Origin: Yoonia litorea
Lineage (GTDB): Bacteria; Pseudomonadota; Alphaproteobacteria; Rhodobacterales; Rhodobacteraceae
Reading direction: 5' to 3'
Length of the DNA stretch: 64,000 nucleotides
Assembly: GCF_900114675.1 (NCBI RefSeq)
Contig: NZ_FOZM01000001.1
Location: 1,612,001-1,676,000 of the forward strand
Both the position numbers and the translations under genes were made by a program. Positions 19,524 to 30,621 of this stretch are shown one piece after another (position 1 is the first letter of the stretch; each line of letters starts with the position of its first letter). The notes under the pieces are model-generated. The model was not told the origin of the DNA and searched no databases. It worked only from the letters and a program-made list of their open reading frames with translations.

Positions 19524-20689
19524 CTGTTGGCCCTGCGCAGCAAGATGTCACCCATCTCGCCCTGCGGACGGCTGCGGGTGAAGGCCAGCAGCATACCAAC
19601 GGCGATACCGCCAGCGATCAGGGACGATCCGCCGTAGGACACGAAGGGCAAGGTCATGCCTTTGGCCGGCAGCAATCTGACCGCAACACCCATGTTGATC
19701 ATGGCCTGAACGCCGAAGATGCAAACAAGGCCGGTGCCAGCGAGGCGAATGAAAACGTCCCGTTCCTTCATCAGGCGCAACAACGACCGGACAACGATGA
19801 CAGCATAAAGCGCGATGATGAGAAGCACGCAAATCAGCCCGTATTCCTCGGCTGCGACCGCGATTATGAAATCGGTATGTGCGTCAGGCAGCGACCACTT
19901 CACCTGACCCTCACCGACCCCAACACCAAAAAAGCCTCCTTCGCGGATGGCGTTCGTCGCATAGCCCAGCTGCGTCGTCGGATCGAGATCGGGGGATAGG
20001 AACCCGTCGATGCGGCGGGCGAAGTGTTCAGAGCTGTTATAGGCAAGCACCCCTCCTGCGATCACAAGACACGCGATCACAATCAGGATGGTCATCGGGG
20101 CACCGGCCACGAAATACATGACACCCCAGCCAAACAGTATCAGGGCTGCCTGACCAAAGTCAGGCTGCGCTGCAAGCATCAGCACGATCATCACAGTCAG
20201 GACAAACGAGTAGATTTTCCCCGGGGGTCCACCAATCTGCTGGGACGCCGCAAGCAACCATGCTGCCATCACGACGAATCCGGGCTTCAGGAACTCTGAC
20301 GGCTGCACGGACGCAAAGCCCAGTGAATACCAGCGCGTTGCACCTTTGCCGAAGTCCGTTCCCAGAAATGGCAACAGTGCCAAAGCAACAAACGCGGCAA
20401 AGAAACCAATCACAGCAAGTCTGCGTACAAGGGTCGGAGACATCATCGACACCACGAGCATCACAAACATCGCCAGACCGCCGAAAACTGCCTGCCTTGT
20501 CACGTAATGGAAGGGTTCCAGACCATTTTTGGCCGCCAGCGGTGGTGACGACGCGAGTCCAAGAAGCAAACCGATCCCAAAAAGGACGAGAACACAGGAC
20601 ATTGTCCATTTGTCGATTGTCCGCCACCAACGGGGAAGGACTGGATCGCCCGATTGCACGGGAACCGTGCCATAGACCATTTCCGTCAT
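19520..20689 (-). CDS. ftsW: Lipid II polymerase/cell division protein FtsW
   Basis: 389 residues with about ten membrane segments and SEDS-family signatures: [18 protein letters not shown] and the C-terminal [18 protein letters not shown]. FtsW is the septal peptidoglycan glycosyltransferase that works with FtsI. Its position before murG-murC and overlap with murG support FtsW rather than RodA. Confidence 0.94.
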   Translation of the reverse strand: MTEMVYGTVPVQSGDPVLPRWWRTIDKWTMSCVLVLFGIGLLLGLASSPPLAAKNGLEPFHYVTRQAVFGGLAMFVMLVVSMMSPTLVRRLAVIGFFAAFVALALLPFLGTDFGKGATRWYSLGFASVQPSEFLKPGFVVMAAWLLAASQQIGGPPGKIYSFVLTVMIVLMLAAQPDFGQAALILFGWGVMYFVAGAPMTILIVIACLVIAGGVLAYNSSEHFARRIDGFLSPDLDPTTQLGYATNAIREGGFFGVGVGEGQVKWSLPDAHTDFIIAVAAEEYGLICVLLIIALYAVIVVRSLLRLMKERDVFIRLAGTGLVCIFGVQAMINMGVAVRLLPAKGMTLPFVSYGGSSLIAGGIAVGMLLAFTRSRPQGEMGDILLRRANR

Positions 20690-20863
20690 GGATTTACCGC
20701 CATACTGCCTCTAACGCCCGTTTTCCGGGTCTGAATCCACCATAGACCGCCTTGGGCTTCGATTCTACACAAAATGCTGGAAGCCCGACGCTTCTTCCGA
20801 CGCCGCCCTGCCCTGACAGATTCCACTGTTTGAACGTTTGAATTTCCGCATCGCCTCCGGCAT
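20690..20863. promoter_or_regulatory. Divergent intergenic region between ftsW and the flavoprotein gene
   Basis: 174 bases separating two outward-facing genes. It must carry a promoter for the + strand flavoprotein, and because murD is cut off from ftsW by that gene, an internal promoter for ftsW-murG-murC is likely here too. I see no clear hairpin or operator. Confidence 0.4.
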
Positions 20864-22051
20864 ATGCCGCGCATGAACGTCGAAACCTTGATCATAGGCG
20901 CCGGGGCCGCTGGCATGATGTGTGCAGCACATGCGGGTAATGATGTACTTGTCATTGATCACGCCAAAGCCGCAGGCGAGAAGATCCGCATATCGGGCGG
21001 CGGTCGATGCAATTTCACAAATCTCTACGCCAGTCCGCAGAATTTTATCAGCCAGAACCCGCACTTTGCGAAATCGGCCCTCAAACGGTACACGCAGTGG
21101 GATTTTATCGCGCTCGTTGATCAATACGGGATCAAATGGCACGAAAAAACGCTTGGACAGTTGTTCTGTGACACCACCGCCAAAGACATCATCGCTATGC
21201 TACGGGCCGAGATGGAAAAGTCCGGCGCGAAGCTTTGGCTGCAGACCGACGTGAAAGTCATCAGCCGCAATGCCGAAGGCTTCCGCGTCATCGTCGAAAA
21301 AAGCGGTCGCAGCACCACGATCCAAGCGCAAAAGCTTGTCGTGGCCTGCGGCGGAAAATCTATTCCAAAGATGGGCGCCACAGGGCTTGCCTACCAGATC
21401 GCGTCTCAGTTCGACATTCCGGTCGTCGCTCCCCGCCCCGGCCTTGTTCCGCTGACCTTTTCGGACGAGAAATTCAAACCGCTAGCCGGTGTTGCCGCGC
21501 CATCGCGGGTGACGACGGCCCGCACCAGTTTTGACGAGGCTATCCTGTTTACCCATCGTGGGCTTTCGGGGCCTGCGGTCTTGCAGGCCTCCTCTTACTG
21601 GGAAGAAGGCGAGGCAATCACCCTCAACCTTGATCCGTCCGGGACCTTGCTGCAAAAGTTGCAGCAAGACCGCAGCACACAAGGACGCAAGGCGCTGACC
21701 TCGGTGCTGGCACAACATCTGCCCACACGATTGGTCGAGTTTCTCAGCGCCGATCTGAACCTTTCCGGCAATATAGCTGACCAGAGCGACAGGCGCCTCG
21801 GCGAAATATCGGCGGCACTTTCAGCATGGGAGGTGAAACCGGCTGGATCAGAGGGTTATCGCACCGCTGAAGTGACCTTGGGCGGCATCGACACCGATGC
21901 GCTCTCTTCCCAAACGATGATGTCCAAATCCGTTCCCAACCTCTACTTCATCGGGGAATGCGTGGATGTCACTGGATGGCTTGGTGGCTATAACTTCCAA
22001 TGGGCGTGGTCATCAGGATGGGCAGCCGGCAAGGCTATCGCTGCCGGCTAG
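20864..22051 (+). CDS. HI0933-family flavoprotein (NAD(P)/FAD-dependent oxidoreductase)
   Basis: 395 residues. The N-terminal Rossmann motif LIIGAGAAGMMCA and the GEKIRISGGGRCNFTN block are the marks of the HI0933/YhiN flavoprotein family (also annotated as aminoacetone oxidase-like). The C-terminus has FIGECVDVTGWLGGYNFQWAW, the second FAD contact. Substrate unknown. It is the only + strand gene inside the dcw cluster, between ftsW and murD, and ends 14 bases from the murD stop. A Met at codon 4 is an alternative start. Confidence 0.88.
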   Translation: MPRMNVETLIIGAGAAGMMCAAHAGNDVLVIDHAKAAGEKIRISGGGRCNFTNLYASPQNFISQNPHFAKSALKRYTQWDFIALVDQYGIKWHEKTLGQLFCDTTAKDIIAMLRAEMEKSGAKLWLQTDVKVISRNAEGFRVIVEKSGRSTTIQAQKLVVACGGKSIPKMGATGLAYQIASQFDIPVVAPRPGLVPLTFSDEKFKPLAGVAAPSRVTTARTSFDEAILFTHRGLSGPAVLQASSYWEEGEAITLNLDPSGTLLQKLQQDRSTQGRKALTSVLAQHLPTRLVEFLSADLNLSGNIADQSDRRLGEISAALSAWEVKPAGSEGYRTAEVTLGGIDTDALSSQTMMSKSVPNLYFIGECVDVTGWLGGYNFQWAWSSGWAAGKAIAAG

Positions 22052-22065
22052 GTTCCCTCTTTTGT

Positions 22066-23466
22066 TTACGCCAAAGCGGCTTTTACGCAGGCAATAAAGT
22101 CCTCGCCCCGCTTTTCGAAACTATCGTACTGGTCAAAAGATGCAGCCGCAGGTGCAAGGAGCACCGTCTCACCTGACTGCGCATCAGCTTTTGCCTGCGC
22201 AACCGCAGCGGCCATTGTGCCGCAAACTTCCGCATCTGCACCAGTCAACTGTCTGGCAAAATCCTCCGCCTCGCGACCGATGACGTAGGCTTTCACGACG
22301 TGGTCAAGATATGGCAGCAGTCCATCCAGCCCGCCGTCTTTTTGCAATCCGCCGCAGATCCAACGGATCTTGGAGAAGGCCTGAAGAGCCTTGGCCGCGC
22401 TATCAACATTCGTGGCCTTGCTGTCATTGATGAAAGCAACACCGTTCTGCTCCGCAATCAGCTGACTGCGGTGAGGCAAGCCGCCATAGCTGTGCATGGC
22501 AGCCTCAATCCCCTTTGGGCCAAGACCCAAGGTACGACAGGCCGCATAAGCGGCGCAGGCGTTCTGGTGGTTATGCGCGCCCGGCAATCCCTTGATTTTC
22601 CTCAGATCAATGGACCCAACCTGCCGGCCTTTGCGATGCTCTGCCAGAAAGCCCTTGCGAGCAAAGACAGTCCAACCATCGCCGGTCAGTTTTTGCCCCG
22701 AAGAGATGCGCAACACACGGTCGTCTCCGCGTCCCTGACTGAGTTGATTGGCGAGATAGCGCCCTTCAGCCTCATCAACCCCAATCACGGCGCGGTCAGG
22801 CCCGCCTTCGGCAAAGAGCCGACGCTTGGCCGCAAAATACCCGCCGAACCCGCCATGACGGTCAAGGTGATCTGGCGTGAGGTTGGTCCAGACGGCAATG
22901 TCTGGCGTCAGGCTTCGGGCAAGGTCAGTCTGATAGGACGAGAGTTCCAGCACGATCACCTCGCCGTCATGGGCTGGTTCAAGATCGAGAACACCACGTC
23001 CGATGTTCCCTGCCAACTGTGAAGGCCGACCATTTTCCACAAGTATGTGATGGATCAATGCCGATGTCGTCGATTTGCCGTTTGACCCTGTAATCGCGAT
23101 CACCTTGGGTGTCGTATCAAAATTATCCCAATCCGGTGTTGCGAAAGATCGGAAAAATAGTCCGATATCGTTGTCGACGGGGACATCGGCATCCCACGCG
23201 GCGGCAATGATGGGGTTTGGTTTGGGATAAAGGTGCGGAATTCCAGGGCTGACGATCAACGCGGCGACATCATCAAACGCGCCCGCTTTCGTCAGGTCTC
23301 TGATGTCAAAACCTGCGTCATAAGCGGCCTCGCGCGCACTGGCCCCATCATCCCAAACGACTGGAATAGCACCGCCTGCTTTCAGCGCCGCCGCTGTAGC
23401 GCGACCTGACCGCCCAAGGCCCAAGACCGCCACGACCTGCCCCTCATAGCCTTGGACCGGAATCAT
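22066..23466 (-). CDS. murD: UDP-N-acetylmuramoylalanine--D-glutamate ligase MurD
   Basis: 466 residues. [16 protein letters not shown] at the N-terminus, the P-loop TGSNGKST near residue 126, and the [23 protein letters not shown] segment are typical of MurD, which adds D-Glu to UDP-MurNAc-L-Ala. It follows mraY after 13 bases and is the last gene before the opposite-strand flavoprotein. Confidence 0.95.
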   Translation of the reverse strand: MIPVQGYEGQVVAVLGLGRSGRATAAALKAGGAIPVVWDDGASAREAAYDAGFDIRDLTKAGAFDDVAALIVSPGIPHLYPKPNPIIAAAWDADVPVDNDIGLFFRSFATPDWDNFDTTPKVIAITGSNGKSTTSALIHHILVENGRPSQLAGNIGRGVLDLEPAHDGEVIVLELSSYQTDLARSLTPDIAVWTNLTPDHLDRHGGFGGYFAAKRRLFAEGGPDRAVIGVDEAEGRYLANQLSQGRGDDRVLRISSGQKLTGDGWTVFARKGFLAEHRKGRQVGSIDLRKIKGLPGAHNHQNACAAYAACRTLGLGPKGIEAAMHSYGGLPHRSQLIAEQNGVAFINDSKATNVDSAAKALQAFSKIRWICGGLQKDGGLDGLLPYLDHVVKAYVIGREAEDFARQLTGADAEVCGTMAAAVAQAKADAQSGETVLLAPAAASFDQYDSFEKRGEDFIACVKAALA

Positions 23467-23479
23467 CTGGTTTTGCCCC

Positions 23480-24562
23480 CTAACGAACCTTCAGCGTCGC
23501 GAGCCCAATCATGGCGAGGATCAGAGAGATAATCCAGAAACGGATGACAATCTGCGGCTCGGCCCATCCCTTTTTCTCATAATGGTGATGGATCGGGGCC
23601 ATCAGGAAGACCCGCTTCCCTGTCCGCTTGTAGTACAGCACCTGAATAATCACCGAGAGCGCCTCAACCACGAAGAGCCCGCCGACAATTGCCAGAACGA
23701 TCTCGTGTTTTGTGGCCACAGCGATTGCGCCCAGCGCTCCGCCCAAAGCCAGAGACCCCGTATCGCCCATGAAGACCGCTGCAGGGGGTGCGTTATACCA
23801 AAGAAAGCCCAAACCTCCACCGATTAAACCCATCGTGAAGATCAGGAGCTCACCTGTATGAGGCACATAGTGGACATCAAGATATTGGGTAAAGTCGGTG
23901 CGACCGACCGCATAGGCAATCACCCCGAATGCACCGGCAGCAATCATCACTGGCATGATCGCAAGCCCATCAAGCCCATCTGTCAGGTTCACCGCATTCG
24001 CGGCACCGACAATCACAATGATTGCAAATGGGATAAAAAGAATTCCCAGATTGATCAGCGTGTCTTTGAAAACCGGCAAGGCAAGCTGATGTGTCAGGTC
24101 ATCAGGGTGATAGGCCGCAGCCCAGTAGCCGGCGATCCCAGCAATCAATATCCCCAACAAAATCCTGACTTTACCTGAGACACCACCAGTCGACTGTTTG
24201 GAGACTTTTGCATAATCATCAGCAAAGCCGATGGCTGCAAACGATAAGGTCACGAACAGCACCATCCACACGAACGGATTATCGAGCCGTGCCCAAAGCA
24301 GCGTGCTGAAAGTCAGTGCGCCAACGATCAATAGACCGCCCATTGTCGGGGTCCCGGCTTTGACGAAGTGACCTTCCGGTCCGTCATCGCGGATAGGTTG
24401 GCCTTTGCCTTGTGTGCGGCGCAGAACGTTGATCAGAGGTTTCCCAAAGATGAATCCGAATAGCAGCGCTGTCATGAAGGCTCCGCCCGCGCGAAACGTG
24501 ATGTAGCGGAAGAGGTTGAAAAAGTCTCCGCCATCGGAAAGTGCGGTCAACCAGTAAAGCAT
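23480..24562 (-). CDS. mraY: Phospho-N-acetylmuramoyl-pentapeptide transferase MraY
   Basis: 360 residues with about ten membrane segments. Catalytic signatures are present: [17 protein letters not shown], and [11 protein letters not shown], with the histidine-rich HHHYEKKGW near the C-terminus. MraY transfers phospho-MurNAc-pentapeptide to undecaprenyl phosphate to make lipid I in the inner membrane. It starts three bases after murF. Confidence 0.97.
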   Translation of the reverse strand: MLYWLTALSDGGDFFNLFRYITFRAGGAFMTALLFGFIFGKPLINVLRRTQGKGQPIRDDGPEGHFVKAGTPTMGGLLIVGALTFSTLLWARLDNPFVWMVLFVTLSFAAIGFADDYAKVSKQSTGGVSGKVRILLGILIAGIAGYWAAAYHPDDLTHQLALPVFKDTLINLGILFIPFAIIVIVGAANAVNLTDGLDGLAIMPVMIAAGAFGVIAYAVGRTDFTQYLDVHYVPHTGELLIFTMGLIGGGLGFLWYNAPPAAVFMGDTGSLALGGALGAIAVATKHEIVLAIVGGLFVVEALSVIIQVLYYKRTGKRVFLMAPIHHHYEKKGWAEPQIVIRFWIISLILAMIGLATLKVR

Positions 24563-24565
24563 GGG

Positions 24566-26005
24566 TTATCCTTCGTCTTGATCCGAGAGGCGATGCCCCA
24601 GTTTACGGATGGCGTCAACGACCAGACTGACTTTGGACCCTTTAGACCCTTTGACCAGCACAACATCGCCTGCATCGACCAGATGTGTCACTTTCGGGAC
24701 GAGTTCGGCTGCCGTCGCAGCCCACTGGCCACGTTGCCGGTCCGGCAACGCCTCCCACAAATGACGCATCAGCGGACCTGCACAGTGAATAAGCTCCAGT
24801 TGCTGAAGATGCGGATTCTGCGCCATCTCGCTGTGCATCTGGATCTCTTGAGGCCCCAGTTCCAGCATATCGCCCAAAATCGCGACGCGCCGTCCCTTGA
24901 CGATGCGTCCGACATTGTGTGTCGGTGTTGAGGCCGCAAGCACTTCCAAGGATGCAGCAAGTGAAGTCGGGTTCGCGTTGAAAGCATCGTTCAGGAGTTC
25001 GAGGCTCTCGCCTTCGTTGGCGCCATCGGTGACGATGACCTCTCGCGTGCCGCGGCCCGCTGGTGGGACCCAGGCCGCGAGATCAAGTGAGGCAGCGACA
25101 GGATCAGCACCCAATGCCTCGACCACGGCGAGAACGCCAACGGCATTCACCGCAAAATGCCTGCCAGGAACTGACAGCTTGAACAGGTAGTCCTCTTCAC
25201 CATGTCTGGCTTTGATCACGGTGATATCGCCTTTGATCTGGACATTTCCGACCATCCAGTCGAGCTCGTTTTCACCAAACAGAACCTTGCGCGCCCCGAC
25301 GTGATCTGCATGCGCTTGCAGTATGTGGGTGGTATCTACATCCCCGTTCAGCACCGCTACGCCCTCTGGCTCCATACCATCCATGATGCAGGCTTTTTCA
25401 TGAGCAATGCCCGACAGATCGTCAAAAGACGCCAGATGCGCTGCAGCAACTGTTGTCACCATAGCGACGTGAGGCCGGGCCATGCGCGATAGCGGTGTAA
25501 TCTCACCCGGATTGCTCATACCAATTTCGATCACCGCAAATTCGGTATCCGCTGGCATCCGCGCAAGCGTCAGGGGCACCCCCCAGTGGTTATTATAAGA
25601 AGCCTCTGCGGCATGACACTTTCCTTGCCGCCCCAAAACGGTGCGCAGCATCTCTTTTGTCGACGTTTTGCCGACTGAACCTGTGATTGCTGCGATGCGC
25701 GCCGCCGAGCGTGCGCGGGCTGCGCGACCAAGCGCCTCAAGTCCCTTAAGGACATCGTCCACGAGCAAAAGCGGGGCGCTATCTGGCACACCTTCAGGTT
25801 TGCGGGACACAAGCGCAGCAGCGGCACCAAGTTCCAGTGCTTGCGCAACAAAGTCGTGGCCATCACGAACGTCTTTGAGCGCCACAAAAAGATCACCCGG
25901 CTGAAGTGTGCGCGTGTCGATTGAAACACCTGTGGCTGTCCAATCGCCAGTGGTTTGCCCGCCGGTGGCGGCCATTGCCTCTGCGGAGGTCCATAATTCG
26001 CTCAT
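24566..26005 (-). CDS. murF: UDP-N-acetylmuramoyl-tripeptide--D-alanyl-D-alanine ligase MurF
   Basis: 479 residues. The DTRTLQPGDLFVAL N-terminal block, the P-loop GSVGKTS near residue 112, the NNHWGVPLTL segment and the DAFNANPTS motif identify MurF, which adds D-Ala-D-Ala to the muropeptide. It overlaps murE by four bases. It uses the product of ddl in the same cluster. Confidence 0.96.
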   Translation of the reverse strand: MSELWTSAEAMAATGGQTTGDWTATGVSIDTRTLQPGDLFVALKDVRDGHDFVAQALELGAAAALVSRKPEGVPDSAPLLLVDDVLKGLEALGRAARARSAARIAAITGSVGKTSTKEMLRTVLGRQGKCHAAEASYNNHWGVPLTLARMPADTEFAVIEIGMSNPGEITPLSRMARPHVAMVTTVAAAHLASFDDLSGIAHEKACIMDGMEPEGVAVLNGDVDTTHILQAHADHVGARKVLFGENELDWMVGNVQIKGDITVIKARHGEEDYLFKLSVPGRHFAVNAVGVLAVVEALGADPVAASLDLAAWVPPAGRGTREVIVTDGANEGESLELLNDAFNANPTSLAASLEVLAASTPTHNVGRIVKGRRVAILGDMLELGPQEIQMHSEMAQNPHLQQLELIHCAGPLMRHLWEALPDRQRGQWAATAAELVPKVTHLVDAGDVVLVKGSKGSKVSLVVDAIRKLGHRLSDQDEG

Positions 26006-27489
26006 ATCCGGCCCTCCAATGCAGCGACAGCCACGCTGGCTTGTTCAACATCATCGAAAGGGAGCACCGTATCACCAACGGTTTGACCGGTCTCGTGCCC
26101 TTTTCCTGCAATCAGCAACGCATCACCTGCGGTCAACATATCGACCCCTCTCAGGATCGCTTCAGCCCGGTCGCCAACTTCACTGATCACTGCCGGATCG
26201 CCAATGTCCAACGCCCCATCCATTACAGCGCGGCGGATCGTGGCAGGATCTTCAGACCGCGGATTGTCGTCTGTGATAATTACGACATCAGCATTCTCGG
26301 CCGCCGCTTTGCCCATCAACGGGCGTTTGGACGTGTCGCGATCCCCACCGGCTCCGACAATAACGATGATCCGCCCCATCACGTGAGGCCGCATGGCTTT
26401 CAGCGCGGTCTCAATGGCGTCAGGCGTATGCGCGTAATCGACGAATACCGCAGCACCGCTTTCGCGTGTTGCAGCAAGTTCCATCCGCCCACGTACTGTT
26501 TTCAGATGCGGTAAAGTATCAAAAACCGCGTCGGCGTCAGCGCCAGCAGCAATCACCAGACCGGCTGCCAAAAGGACATTCTCGGCCTGAAAACCACCGA
26601 TCAGATTCAGGCGCGTTTGACGTGATTTGCCGTCCCACTGGAACAGAAAGTCCTGGCCTGTCGCATCAAAGCGTTGCCCTGTTAATTTCAACCGCGCATC
26701 GGCATGGCGTCCTACGCCCATGACCGATTGTCCGCGCTCATTAGAGATTTGCGCAACTTGGGGCCCTTTAGGATCATCAAGATTAATGACCGCCGTCCCG
26801 TCCTGAGGCAAAACACGGCGGAAAAGACCCATCTTGGCATCAAAATAAGCCTCAAAGGTCTTGTGATAATCAAGGTGATCTTGCGTGAAATTCGAAAATC
26901 CCGCTGCCTTCAGGATCACGCCATCAAGGCGGCGCTGATCAAGACCATGCGACGACGCTTCCATCGCAACATGTGTGACACCGTTTTGCGCAGCCTCGGC
27001 CATCACGCGATGGAGGGTAATCGGTTCAGGTGTCGTATGCGCGAGAGGATGTGTCCAGACACCTTCAACGCCCGTTGTTCCAAGGTTGACGCCTGCAATC
27101 CCCAGTTCTTCCCAGATCTGACGGCAAAAGCTGGAGATCGAGGTTTTGCCATTGGTTCCGGTCACTGCCACAACGGTCGCAGGATGCGCCCCGAACCACA
27201 GCGAGGCTGTCTGGGCCAGCGCCTCTCTGGGGTCTTCCGTGACAATCAATGCGGCATCGCTTTCAGCGAGCTCACTTTTTGCAAGCTCCGCACCAGTGGC
27301 GTCGGTCAGAATCGCGCCTGCTTTCATACGCAAGGCATATTGGATGAATTCGCCACCATGGACGCGTGCACCTGGCAGCGCAGCAAAGAGAAAGCCCGGT
27401 TTCACATCACGGCTATCGACGGCCAATCCGGTGATCTGCGCCTCGCGCCCGCCTTGCGCCCTCAGCCCCAGTTCTGCCAGCGACTTCAT
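26002..27489 (-). CDS. murE: UDP-N-acetylmuramoyl-tripeptide synthetase MurE (meso-DAP adding)
   Basis: 495 residues. The P-loop TGTNGKTS near residue 110 and the substrate-selecting motif DDNPRSEDP are visible; DNPR is the signature of enzymes that add meso-diaminopimelate rather than lysine, so the wall should be the Gram-negative type. It lies between ftsI (13 bases upstream) and murF (overlapping). Confidence 0.96.
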   Translation of the reverse strand: MKSLAELGLRAQGGREAQITGLAVDSRDVKPGFLFAALPGARVHGGEFIQYALRMKAGAILTDATGAELAKSELAESDAALIVTEDPREALAQTASLWFGAHPATVVAVTGTNGKTSISSFCRQIWEELGIAGVNLGTTGVEGVWTHPLAHTTPEPITLHRVMAEAAQNGVTHVAMEASSHGLDQRRLDGVILKAAGFSNFTQDHLDYHKTFEAYFDAKMGLFRRVLPQDGTAVINLDDPKGPQVAQISNERGQSVMGVGRHADARLKLTGQRFDATGQDFLFQWDGKSRQTRLNLIGGFQAENVLLAAGLVIAAGADADAVFDTLPHLKTVRGRMELAATRESGAAVFVDYAHTPDAIETALKAMRPHVMGRIIVIVGAGGDRDTSKRPLMGKAAAENADVVIITDDNPRSEDPATIRRAVMDGALDIGDPAVISEVGDRAEAILRGVDMLTAGDALLIAGKGHETGQTVGDTVLPFDDVEQASVAVAALEGRI

Positions 27490-27502
27490 CGTCCACCTCG
27501 TA

Positions 27503-29287
27503 TTAGTTTGAGGTGAGAGTTACACCGACCTGTTGAGCGCTGTCCACCTGTGGTCTGAGACCCAGCAAGGGCGCGACGCGGCGGATCATCTCGGCCGCAA
27601 CGGGCACCGCCGTCCATCCCGCCGTACGGCGCGGCTCTGTCCCGGATGTTTCGGTGGGCTCATCAAGGGTGACGATCAAAACGTAACGCGGGTTGTGAGC
27701 CGGGAAAACCGACGCAAAGGTCGCAATGACTTTGTCATCGTAGTAGCCGCCACCGGCGGCGCGCGGCTTGTCGGCGGTGCCGGTTTTGCCACCCACCGCA
27801 TAGCCTGGAACCTCGGCGAATGATGCTGTCCCGCGGGTCACCACCTGACGCAGCATATCGCGCGAACGCGCGCTGACCGCCGCGCTGATCACGCGCGGCC
27901 CCTGCTGGGGTTCACTTTGACGCAATAACGTCGGGCGCACCTGCGTGCCGCCATTCAAAAGCGATGCATAGCCCGCCGCCAGATGCAGCGGCGAGGACGA
28001 CAAACCATGACCGTAAGAGATCGTCATGGTGGAGATTTCCGACCAATTCCGCGGTGCAAGCGGACGCCCTGTTGGCGCCTCAATCATCTCGATCTGGGTC
28101 GGCTCAAGAAAACCGAGGTTACGCAAAAAGTCCTGCTGACGCTCCGCACCGATCTGCATGGCGATCCGCGCGGTACCAATGTTCGAGGATTCAACAATAA
28201 CGTCGGTCGCACTCAGGCGCGGCCCATAGTCATGGAAATCCCTGATACGGAAGCGACCCCACGTCAGCGGCCCTTGCGTGTCGATCATGGTGTCGGGATT
28301 GACAAGACCCAGTTCCATTGCCTGCGCAACAGTGAAGATCTTGAACACGGAACCTAGCTCATAGACACCTTGAACAGCACGATTGAACAGCGGGCTGTCT
28401 GACTGGTCGCCGCTTGTCAGAACGCGAGGTCTGTTGTTGGGATCAAAGTCCGGCAGAGAGGCCATTGCGACAATCTCGCCTGTGTGAATATCCATCAATA
28501 CCGATGAGGCGCCTTTGGCGTTCATGATCGACATGCCGCCTGCCAGGACCTGCTCGGTGACGGCTTGCACCGTCAGATCAAGCGACAACTGTAGCGGCGC
28601 ACCTTCATTTGCCGGATCACGCAGGAAGCCATCGAATTGCCGTTCAACACCAGCCACACCGATCACTTCCGCAGAGGAGACGCCCTCGCGACCGTAGCTT
28701 GCGCCGCCAAGGATGTGCGCGGCAATCGGGCCATTGGGATAAAGCCGCATTTCGCGTGGCCCGAACAAAAGACCAGGCGAGCCAATATCATGGACCTCTT
28801 GCATCTGCTCAGGGCTGATCTGGCGACGGATCCAGAGAAAGCGTCGATCCCCTGTGAAATCTTCATGCAGTTCTGCGGCATCGAGTTCTGGAAAGATCGC
28901 AGCCAATTCACGGGCTGCCCGCGCAGGATCAATCATGTCCTGAGGATGGGCGTAGAGCGAATGCGTCTGGAGATTGGTCGCAAGGATACGACCATTTCTA
29001 TCAATGATGTCAGAACGTTGCCCGATGATGGGATTGCCCGCCACAACCGCGCGGGGTTCCTCCGGCACGGAAGATGCCAGCGCACCCATCCGCATTCCGA
29101 TCACGCCGAAGGCGACGAAAAACGCAAGCCCCAGCACCAACAAACGCCCCTCAGCGCGTTGACGCTGTTTGTCAGCCATGGCGGCATGCCGTCGCGCCTT
29201 ATTGGCAGCTTCGATTGCGGCAGGGTTTTCCCCCTTCTCTCTGGCGCGCAGGACTGCTGCGAGCGGGCGGAGTGGTGTCCGGATCAT
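27503..29287 (-). CDS. ftsI: Septal transpeptidase FtsI (penicillin-binding protein 3 type)
   Basis: 594 residues. A basic cytoplasmic tail, one membrane anchor (LLVLGLAFFVAFGVIGM, about 49-65), a pedestal domain and a C-terminal transpeptidase domain with the active-site triad of motifs: SVFK (SXXK), SSN (SXN) and KTGTADK (KTG). It cross-links septal peptidoglycan in the periplasm with FtsW. The start overlaps the ftsL stop by four bases. Confidence 0.96.
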   Translation of the reverse strand: MIRTPLRPLAAVLRAREKGENPAAIEAANKARRHAAMADKQRQRAEGRLLVLGLAFFVAFGVIGMRMGALASSVPEEPRAVVAGNPIIGQRSDIIDRNGRILATNLQTHSLYAHPQDMIDPARAARELAAIFPELDAAELHEDFTGDRRFLWIRRQISPEQMQEVHDIGSPGLLFGPREMRLYPNGPIAAHILGGASYGREGVSSAEVIGVAGVERQFDGFLRDPANEGAPLQLSLDLTVQAVTEQVLAGGMSIMNAKGASSVLMDIHTGEIVAMASLPDFDPNNRPRVLTSGDQSDSPLFNRAVQGVYELGSVFKIFTVAQAMELGLVNPDTMIDTQGPLTWGRFRIRDFHDYGPRLSATDVIVESSNIGTARIAMQIGAERQQDFLRNLGFLEPTQIEMIEAPTGRPLAPRNWSEISTMTISYGHGLSSSPLHLAAGYASLLNGGTQVRPTLLRQSEPQQGPRVISAAVSARSRDMLRQVVTRGTASFAEVPGYAVGGKTGTADKPRAAGGGYYDDKVIATFASVFPAHNPRYVLIVTLDEPTETSGTEPRRTAGWTAVPVAAEMIRRVAPLLGLRPQVDSAQQVGVTLTSN

Positions 29288-29640
29288 AGTCCACTCTCCG
29301 ATCCTGCATTGTCAGAAGACAGCTCGATTGCATTCGTAATCGGCAAAAGCGGTTGCTGGGGGAAAGCAACCTGATCAACACTTCCAAACGCCTCCGGCAT
29401 CAACGGCAAGAGGCCGAGCCGGTCAAAGTTCAAATCGGCGAGATCCGCCAAACGGTCAGGCCGGTTGAGATACGCCCACTCTGCGTTCAAGACGCGCAGC
29501 CGTTCATGAGCAGCACCGATTTCTTGGTGCAGATCACGCACGTCAGCAATTGCCGACTGTGTTTTGTAGTTTTCCTGATAGGCCCAGAAGGCCAAGCCCA
29601 TGACCGCCAAAGCCGAGAGCACGTAAAACAAACCACGCAT
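29284..29640 (-). CDS. ftsL: Cell division protein FtsL
   Basis: 118 residues: a short N-terminus, a single membrane segment in the first 18 residues (VLSALAVMGLAFWAY) and a coiled-coil-like region (DVRDLHQEIGAAHERLRVLNAEW, shown here as DVRDL...LNAEW). FtsL sequences are poorly conserved, so the identification rests on topology, length and its place between rsmH and ftsI, overlapping both. Confidence 0.85.
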   Translation of the reverse strand: MRGLFYVLSALAVMGLAFWAYQENYKTQSAIADVRDLHQEIGAAHERLRVLNAEWAYLNRPDRLADLADLNFDRLGLLPLMPEAFGSVDQVAFPQQPLLPITNAIELSSDNAGSESGL

Positions 29641-30614
29641 TACTTCCGCCCCTTTTTCATCGGCATGCCCAGGTCCTTTGGGTCAATCGGTTCGGCAGGC
29701 GCATCTGTGCGCACAGCGACACGCAGTTTTGCCGAGCGCGACCGCGGGTTTTCGGCCAGTTCCTGTTCGTCAGGTCCGATCGCCTTGCGCTGACTGACCT
29801 TCCACGCCGGAGTGATCTCTTCCAGCGCCGGGGCATACCGGTTGGCATTGGCCGCATTGCCTGATCGGGCCTGAAAGAACCTTTTGACCATCCGGTCCTC
29901 GACCGAATGGAATGTCACAACGGCAAGCTGGCCACCGGGTTTCAGCGCCCGCTCGGCCGCCATTAGCCCTTCTGCGAGCTCACCATATTCATTGTTGACC
30001 GCGATGCGGAGCGCCTGGAAGGTGCGCGTGGCCGGATGTGATTGTCCAGGTTTTGCACGCGGGAGGCACCCTTCCACCACTTTCGCCAGCGCGAGCGTAG
30101 TGTCGAGAGGTCGCGCGGCCACGATCGCTTTAGCGATCCGCCGCGACGCGCGTTCTTCGCCGTAAAGATAGATGATATCAGCAATTTCTGCCTCCTCAGC
30201 TTCGTTACAGATGTCAGCGGCGGACCGCCCTTCCTGTGACATGCGCATGTCCAATGGCCCGTCCCGCATGAATGAAAAACCGCGCTCAGCAAGATCCAAC
30301 TGCATGGAACTGACGCCCAGATCCAAGACCACGCCATCGAGGTCGCTGGCGTAGTCGTCGAGCTTTGAAAAAACGCCCTGCACCAGTTTGATCCTGTCGC
30401 CGTATGTCGGAACCCAATGCGATGCCATTTCGAAGGCCAGCGGATCACGGTCCACACCGATCACCGTGTCGGCGCCAGCCTCAAGCAGCGCGCGCGTATA
30501 TCCGCCATTGCCAAAAGTGCCATCAAGCCAGACCCCGGAAACAGGCGAGACCGCTGCGATGAGCGGCCTGATCAGGACAGGAATGTGTGGGGTTTCGTCT
30601 GCGGCAGCTGACAT
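29640..30614 (-). CDS. rsmH: 16S rRNA (cytosine1402-N4)-methyltransferase RsmH
   Basis: 324 residues. [10 protein letters not shown] near the start, the SAM-binding [15 protein letters not shown] and DRDPLAFE motifs, and [16 protein letters not shown] and DMRM segments are diagnostic. It methylates C1402 in the ribosomal decoding site. Second gene of the dcw cluster, directly after mraZ (7-base gap). Confidence 0.96.
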   Translation of the reverse strand: MSAAADETPHIPVLIRPLIAAVSPVSGVWLDGTFGNGGYTRALLEAGADTVIGVDRDPLAFEMASHWVPTYGDRIKLVQGVFSKLDDYASDLDGVVLDLGVSSMQLDLAERGFSFMRDGPLDMRMSQEGRSAADICNEAEEAEIADIIYLYGEERASRRIAKAIVAARPLDTTLALAKVVEGCLPRAKPGQSHPATRTFQALRIAVNNEYGELAEGLMAAERALKPGGQLAVVTFHSVEDRMVKRFFQARSGNAANANRYAPALEEITPAWKVSQRKAIGPDEQELAENPRSRSAKLRVAVRTDAPAEPIDPKDLGMPMKKGRK

Positions 30615-30621
30615 CGGACCC

